A model generated the notes under the pieces. The model ran no database searches, was not told where the DNA came from, and saw only the letters and a list, made by a program, of their open reading frames with translations. This document shows, piece after piece, positions 58,450 through 64,000 of a stretch of DNA of 64,000 nt (the stretch's first letter is position 1; each line of letters opens with the position of its first letter). The translations under genes were made by a program, and so were the position numbers. The DNA comes from Tachypleus tridentatus (lineage: Eukaryota > Arthropoda > Merostomata > Xiphosura > Limulidae). The stretch is taken from positions 95,918,170 through 95,982,169 of the forward strand of contig NC_134834.1 of assembly GCF_004210375.1 (NCBI RefSeq). Direction: 5' to 3'.

Positions 58450-61400
58450 AATAGTGTTTTTTTTTTATGAAGGGTGTTTTTATGTATTATTCAATTACTT
58501 GTGATGTGTAAAATACGCAAAAATTACGTTTATAAAACTAAAATGATAGCAGTATTTGTCTGTAAAGAATTAATGTCTTGCCTAATATGATGTTTAGAAC
58601 TAATATAAACTTTGGAAGATAAGTCATCTTAATAAGGTAAGTTACTGCATACGATTTATATTCGATTCACATTTATATCAGAGTCAAACTTAAGTGTAAA
58701 ATCAAAGTGTTATAAAAACAAATAATCTGAGTTTAGAAATACATTTTATTTTTAAGGATTACACTAATTTATCATGTGTTGCTCTAATAAGATTCTCTGT
58801 TTCGAAAAATTATCTGAGGTCACTAGTTTACTTCTTAATAATAGAATAGTGCTCCACAGAATATGTATTCAACCATCAACTGAAATGTTACTACAGTTCA
58901 TTCACCCGTTAAGACATAAAGCTAGAGATCTTGTAACGCTCTCTAAGTTGTGGCTAAATGTTGAACACGTTTCCGTAGGGTTCGCAATCAGCCAAAAAGT
59001 TAACCGACTTCAAACCTACGAAAATACTGTTTTATGTAAACTGAATATAAATAACATGCATGCAATTATCATAAAATGTAGTGTATAATGTGATATGTAC
59101 TTCATTACTTTGTCATATGGTGTAATTATTACATCTATATAAACTTTATAAATACGTCTCATGAAATTATCACAGCCTTGTTTCATCAAGATAAAATTTT
59201 ATTTCTTAGAAATTTTAATCCAGCTATTCAATACTGGATTTAATTGGTACTTGAAATGTTATTGTTTTGTTTTCACCCCTTTGTTATTTAAATGACATGA
59301 AACCGAATATTTTAGACGAACGGTTGACAAATAATTCAGTGACAATTGTTCCTATGACCAGAATTTTTTTTTTAAATTAATAGAAACAATTTTTCAACAC
59401 TTAGCAATCACTTCTACCAACAGTTTTAATCGATATGTTTTTCTCTACTTTTGAAATCTGATTTTTAACAATCTTTTTATCCTCACTGATATTTTTGGTG
59501 GAAAGAAAACCGGATATTATTTGTTCTATTTTATCACGCTATCTTTACGTGTGTGTGTGTGTGTATCTTAACTTGTCTTCCACTCTAGAACTTTGTGGTA
59601 ACAAGGTTAATAGACGAGAGGTCATTGTAGGCTAAAAACATGACTGAGAAATTCAAAATCTCTGCCCACTTAAGCCACCGCCTTTCACAGGAATCTTGGT
59701 CAATCCTGTTTTCATGGGGAACTACTGTACCGAACATTGCTGTTGTAATATGTGCACCAGTAATTTGTTAATAATAGAAATTAAAAAAAAAAACAACGGA
59801 CGATAACTTCGGAAAACCGGTTTTTATAAAATGCCACTAGAAAATAGTTCTTGAAATCAGTTATTTTGTTGAGCTAAAAGAAATTATATAAATTACTTCA
59901 TTTACGAAAGCGTGAAGCAGTTTTTTTTTACTTGTGGGTTTAGTTAAATAACGGCAAACTTTTAAAAACGTTTATATCATTGAAATGCTTTAAAGAATTC
60001 CGGAAATGTATATAAATTTTTTATCCTTTAGTATTTCCCTACAGTGGCTCAGTTGTTAGTCTGAGGAATAATAACTCTTTTTATATACTCACTTATAGTA
60101 TATATTATTTTGCCTAATTTTGTACTTGAACCAACTGTAATACTGTTAGTTTCAGGGTTTTCAAAACAACATTCAGTAAAGCACTAGGAAACATGGCCTG
60201 ACTTTAATGTCCTCAAATCCCCTTTTAACCTCTTTGAATGAAATGAGTAAAGGTTAATAAAACAATAAAGAATTCACGATTCGGAGAAATATTCTTCATC
60301 AGATCAAACGCAGCATACAATATACTTAGAAGAAATAATCAGAATAAACATTTTTTCACTAAACCGTGAAAACGGTTTTAATAATATCAGCCGTATTTGG
60401 CAAGCTGTATTCAGCTTTCATAAATTTGACCTTTACCTATATCCTGCCACCCGCTGACACTGTTTCCCGATACATTTAAATCCTGTGTTTTGTTTTTGTA
60501 ACGATATATAAACCTTGTATTGCTTAGAAGACAGATTAAGTCTCCACAGTTACAAATACAAATACGTTCATCCTATTTGATAAGAACAGAGAATTGTCCA
60601 ATTTTGGTCTGTTAAATAAAATGAGAGGTAGAACTAAAAATGTTTCAGTATTCAGTAATAACTAGAACTCCTCACGGTATATGAGAGATAAGAAACTTTG
60701 TCAGATTACTGTCTTTGGAATGATGTTTTTTCTTGGTATAAAATATTTTGCCACAGAAAATATTGAATGGTGTGTATACATACACTAATTAAAGTACCGC
60801 AGGTCTTAAACCTAAACTATACTTCCGTGGCTTGTAGAAAGAAAATCAATCAAACCCATTCTTTTGGAGAAATATTCAAATTCAGTTTTAAGTTGATCAT
60901 TATCCAACTATCACCGACGTTTCTCTGTAAATAGTTTTTAGTAGTTCATAATAGGGATCGTCCAGGAATTTCACAAACATTCTAATGGAGCATACGGATA
61001 AAAACATCTTATAAAGCAGGCTTGTTCTTCTAACAACACTCTGGACTCTCCATCTTCATGGCTAAGACTGTTAAAATATCTATGATAGCAAAATAGAAGT
61101 TTCGTACCCGATAGATGGACAAAAGTCATTCATTTGTTTTTCATGTTGCTATTCATATTATTTTTGTTTCCCTAGTATACAAAAAAGGCAGGTCATAGGC
61201 CTATTTTTGTGTAAAATAAGAAGAGATTTCATCAGTTTTTATCGCTACTAACCAAGAATCTCTTCGACGCCATTCAAGTAACGCTATTCTAATGCAGTTG
61301 CTCTGCTTTATACTGGTCGGAAACACTTTCTTTTATTAAACAATGTTCATAACAGCGACCCCAGCCTTAATTTTAATTATTGTAATTTTACAAGCCGCTA

Positions 61401-61640
61401 CAAAGAGAGTTTGTAATAAATGCAGTATTGAGTATGCCGTCGGGTAGTTTTAAAATTTATTCAAGGGGCTTCGTTTTTCCACTCTGAATAATTTCTCAAA
61501 ATTCTTCACTTACCGCCAATGAAACAAATCTGATATCTTACTAAAGTAGATAATTGGAAAATAATTTGTGTGCAACTTATTGTGCATTAATTGAGAACTG
61601 ACACGTTGATGATTCATAATTTTTTGGGTTTGCTATTGTA
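58450..61640. other. Long quiet AT-rich stretch
   Basis: This stretch of about 3.2 kb has no repeat I recognise. The plus-strand frame 58774-59088 (104 codons, starting MCCSNKILCFEKLSEVTSLL) is the longest; it has no known domain or signal and I do not call it a gene. A (GT)n run lies near 59551-59564. Confidence 0.4.
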
Positions 61641-61740
61641 GTGATGACTAGCTGCCTTCCCTCTTGTCTTACACTGCTAAATTAGGGACGGCTGGCGCAG
61701 AAAGCACTCGTGTAGCTATGCGCGAAATTCAAAACAAACC
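61641..61740 (+). mobile_element. SINE A 3' fragment
   Basis: It starts at GTGATGACTAGCTGCC and runs to the CGAAATTCAAAACAAACC tail. It is a 5'-truncated copy, as expected from incomplete reverse transcription. Confidence 0.88.
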
Positions 61741-61744
61741 TTCT

Positions 61745-63610
61745 TTTGCGAGAAGTGCTTTATTCTACTGAGTATTATACTTCGCTGAGATTGTGAATGT
61801 ATATCTTAATATTATTTTATTATTATTATTCATATAGCTATTTTATGAATCTGCAAAATGAGCTGAATATTTTGCACCAAAACCTAAATAAATACACGAA
61901 CTCTTGAACATTCATGGCCTATTTTAAAAGGTGATTTTTTCATTGCAAGTTGATTTACGGGGCTATAAATATATGTGAGATGTTATTGTAAGCGGCTTCC
62001 TTTGTATTCGACTCTTGTTAAACGCGTGTTTACACAAAACCTCAGGCGCAAAACCACCTGGTTCAGTAAAGAGCTGGGTGACAAAAAGCCAATGCAATTC
62101 AAAATATGTAACATTCAATTGAATGCATATGCATGTATATAACTTAAAATGTATTATTCATAAAGGTACATAAAACTGAAGAAACAAGATGAATACAGAT
62201 TGTAACTTTAGGAAGGGCAATAGGGATCGTCAAAAGAGCAGGAAAACGTTGAATCAAAATGATTATATTTTCAAGCCTACAAGTAGGGACTTTCTTTTAA
62301 GTAAACAAATGAGGCTGGAAATAGTGTCTAATTTTTTTTCTATATGTACAGGTTTATCAATGCTACTCCTTTCTTAGTTTAAAATGACAATTATTAATTA
62401 TCTTGTATACTTCCTTTAAAGACATTTTGCCAAGGTTCCCACGTTGTTTAAATCATATCATTGTAGGTTATTGTTTTTTGTTTCTTTGTTTTAAATTTAC
62501 AGGTGTTTATCTTTGTTTGGCCTCAATTACGATGTCACTTCGTAAATTCATGACTTAAGATCTGGAATTTTTCAACATTTGAATTGTTTGAGAGGTATAA
62601 ACTACTAATTAGGCAAGAGGAAATGATTTTTTGTGAGTGTTAGTTAGCTAATGAGTAATAATTGCATATTCGGTCGCTTTTGCTGTTGTTGTTAACCAGT
62701 TACCAAGTTCATTGTTATGATATTTGAGTTAGAATTTCACGAAGAAACAGATATCAGAGAATTGGCTTGTGAAATAATAGTATTAACGTTTACAATGAAC
62801 ATTAGTTAAGCCAACTTGTATTCGAAGAAATAAAACCCTTTTGTTATCAGTAAATGGATTTTAAATTTAAATTATTGTTCTTACTGAGTAATCTGAAACA
62901 TACTGGCCTACCAATAGATTCCTCTAAAACATATTCCTGCTAGTGTGCTTATAGTCTATTTAATGTCAGTTTACTTCAGTACCGCTGTTGTTCTCTTACC
63001 TTTACTGATCACTAAAGGATTCAACATCACCTATTAATATCATAAAATCAGTTTTAAAAAAATTTCTAAAGTAATAATTGTGCAGCCTAAAGATCTATTA
63101 ATATAGATTTTCTTTACCCTACAAATTTAAAATTATTATTTTATATCTTTTTTTATAAGTAAAGTGCTACAACTTGGTTGTTTTTTTTTGCCTTTTTCTC
63201 ATGCAAACCAACTCGTGTTTGTTGGATGAAAACCTTGTATTTTTGTTAAAGTTTCTGTGATAGGTAATCGATAATAACGAATATTAATGTATTTTAGACT
63301 GAAGGACAAATAACGAGCTTTATTAATATTGGAAAGTGAACAAGAACAAATAAAGAATTTCTTTTCAAACTATCATATAGAGATTCATGACCAATGCGAT
63401 AAAATCTTTGAATCAACAAGTTACAAATAACATATGTGATTGTTGACACTTGTTTAATCGGTCATAACTGTCATTAGTGCACGTTCTAACTGTATAGATT
63501 TGCACGTTTTAAACAGTCCGTAAAAGTAAAGATATGATATTTGTATGAATGTTTACGTATCCTCAGCAATGCTAGAAAGGCATCCATAAATTGCAATATT
63601 TATATAATTC
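61745..63610. other. AT-rich spacer
   Basis: A short (ATT)n run lies near 61816-61830. The frame 62189-62377 has no recognised domain. Confidence 0.4.
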
Positions 63611-63627
63611 CCAGTAGATCAAATAAC

Positions 63628-63746
63628 GTCCTCCAGTGGCTCACCGGTATGTTTGCGGACTTACAAGGCTAAAAACCGGGTTTCGATACTCGTGGTGGGC
63701 AGACCACAGATAGCCCATTGTGTAGCTTTGTGCTTAATTCAAAACA
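63628..63746 (+). mobile_element. SINE B copy, complete, 12-bp TSD
   Basis: This is the best SINE B of the window: 119 bp from GTCCTCCAGTGGCTCACCGG through the B box GGTTTCGATACTC and the junction CACAGATAGCCCATTGTGTA to GCTTTGTGCTTAATTCAAAA. The exact repeat AGATCAAATAAC flanks it at 63616-63627 and 63747-63758. Confidence 0.95.
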
Positions 63747-63759
63747 AGATCAAATAACA

Positions 63760-64000
63760 TAACTAATCTATCATTTGTAAAGATGCCACTTAAAGGTAAA
63801 TTAAGTAAGTGGAATTTTATACCTCGACAATGTAGCATCATCTACAGAATTTTGTAAGCAAGAAAACTCGTCGATGTTTTCAATAACTTGTACATAATAT
63901 CCTGTCACCTTTTGTTGTTAAGTGTAAATACTGCTTACAACGAAAAATATTCCAAAGTTTCAAGCAAATACACGTTAAAATATACATTGTTTTATGAAAG
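63760..64000. other. AT-rich end of window
   Basis: No feature is recognised. Confidence 0.4.

Noticed and set aside
58774..59088. 104-codon frame as a gene
   Set aside because: No known domain, no splice or promoter support, and AT-rich surroundings make chance likely; noted only as a spacer comment.

Overview
This is an AT-rich, repeat-dominated stretch of animal nuclear DNA with no intact protein-coding gene that I can defend. Three tRNA-derived SINE families, mariner, Tc1 and hAT DNA transposons, a Jockey-type LINE with YADD, an I-type LINE with RNase H and a Penelope-like element (PLE) point to an arthropod. The SINE look reminds me of horseshoe crab genomes, but that is recollection and not shown here. 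Long reading frames are all transposon-derived and broken by stops or frameshifts. The only host gene I recognise is a decayed RNF146-like copy.

Layout. Positions 1-28,800: a SINE-dense plain carrying more than twenty copies of SINE A (about 275 bp, many with clean target-site duplications), fewer of SINE B and SINE C, a 408-bp mariner MITE (3131-3538), a 22-bp minisatellite (15.4 kb), a Tc1 relic split by a SINE (17.5-18.65 kb), a large palindrome (20.2-20.5 kb), possible ZMYM/hAT debris (24 kb) and a 238-bp MITE (25.56 kb). Positions 28,800-43,300: almost no SINEs; a full-length dead hAT with 8-bp TSD (29,044-31,373), a decayed I-clade LINE (32.45-38.22 kb), a MULE-like pseudogene (38.9-40.0 kb), a hairpin repeat (40.3 kb) and a possible orphan exon on the minus strand (41.35-41.54 kb). 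Positions 43,300-49,650: a PLE copy with inverted terminal regions and 13-bp TSD, split by a Jockey LINE with its own 12-bp TSD. Positions 49,900-52,300: the RNF146-like pseudogene with RING, WWE and acidic tail pieces still in order. Positions 52,300-56,800: a 43-bp minisatellite and a second, internally deleted I-clade LINE. Positions 56,800-64,000: SINEs again, then quiet AT-rich sequence.

How the parts relate. The 3' end of the I-clade LINE and the 3' tails of all three SINE families share the same block (GCGCAGATAGCC followed by GCTTTGC), which is the signature expected if the SINEs are copied by that LINE's reverse transcriptase. I see no bacterial-type operon, CRISPR array, rRNA or genuine tRNA gene, and no new molecular system; the LINE-SINE partnership, the nested PLE/Jockey and the fossil RNF146-like gene are the items most worth a second look.
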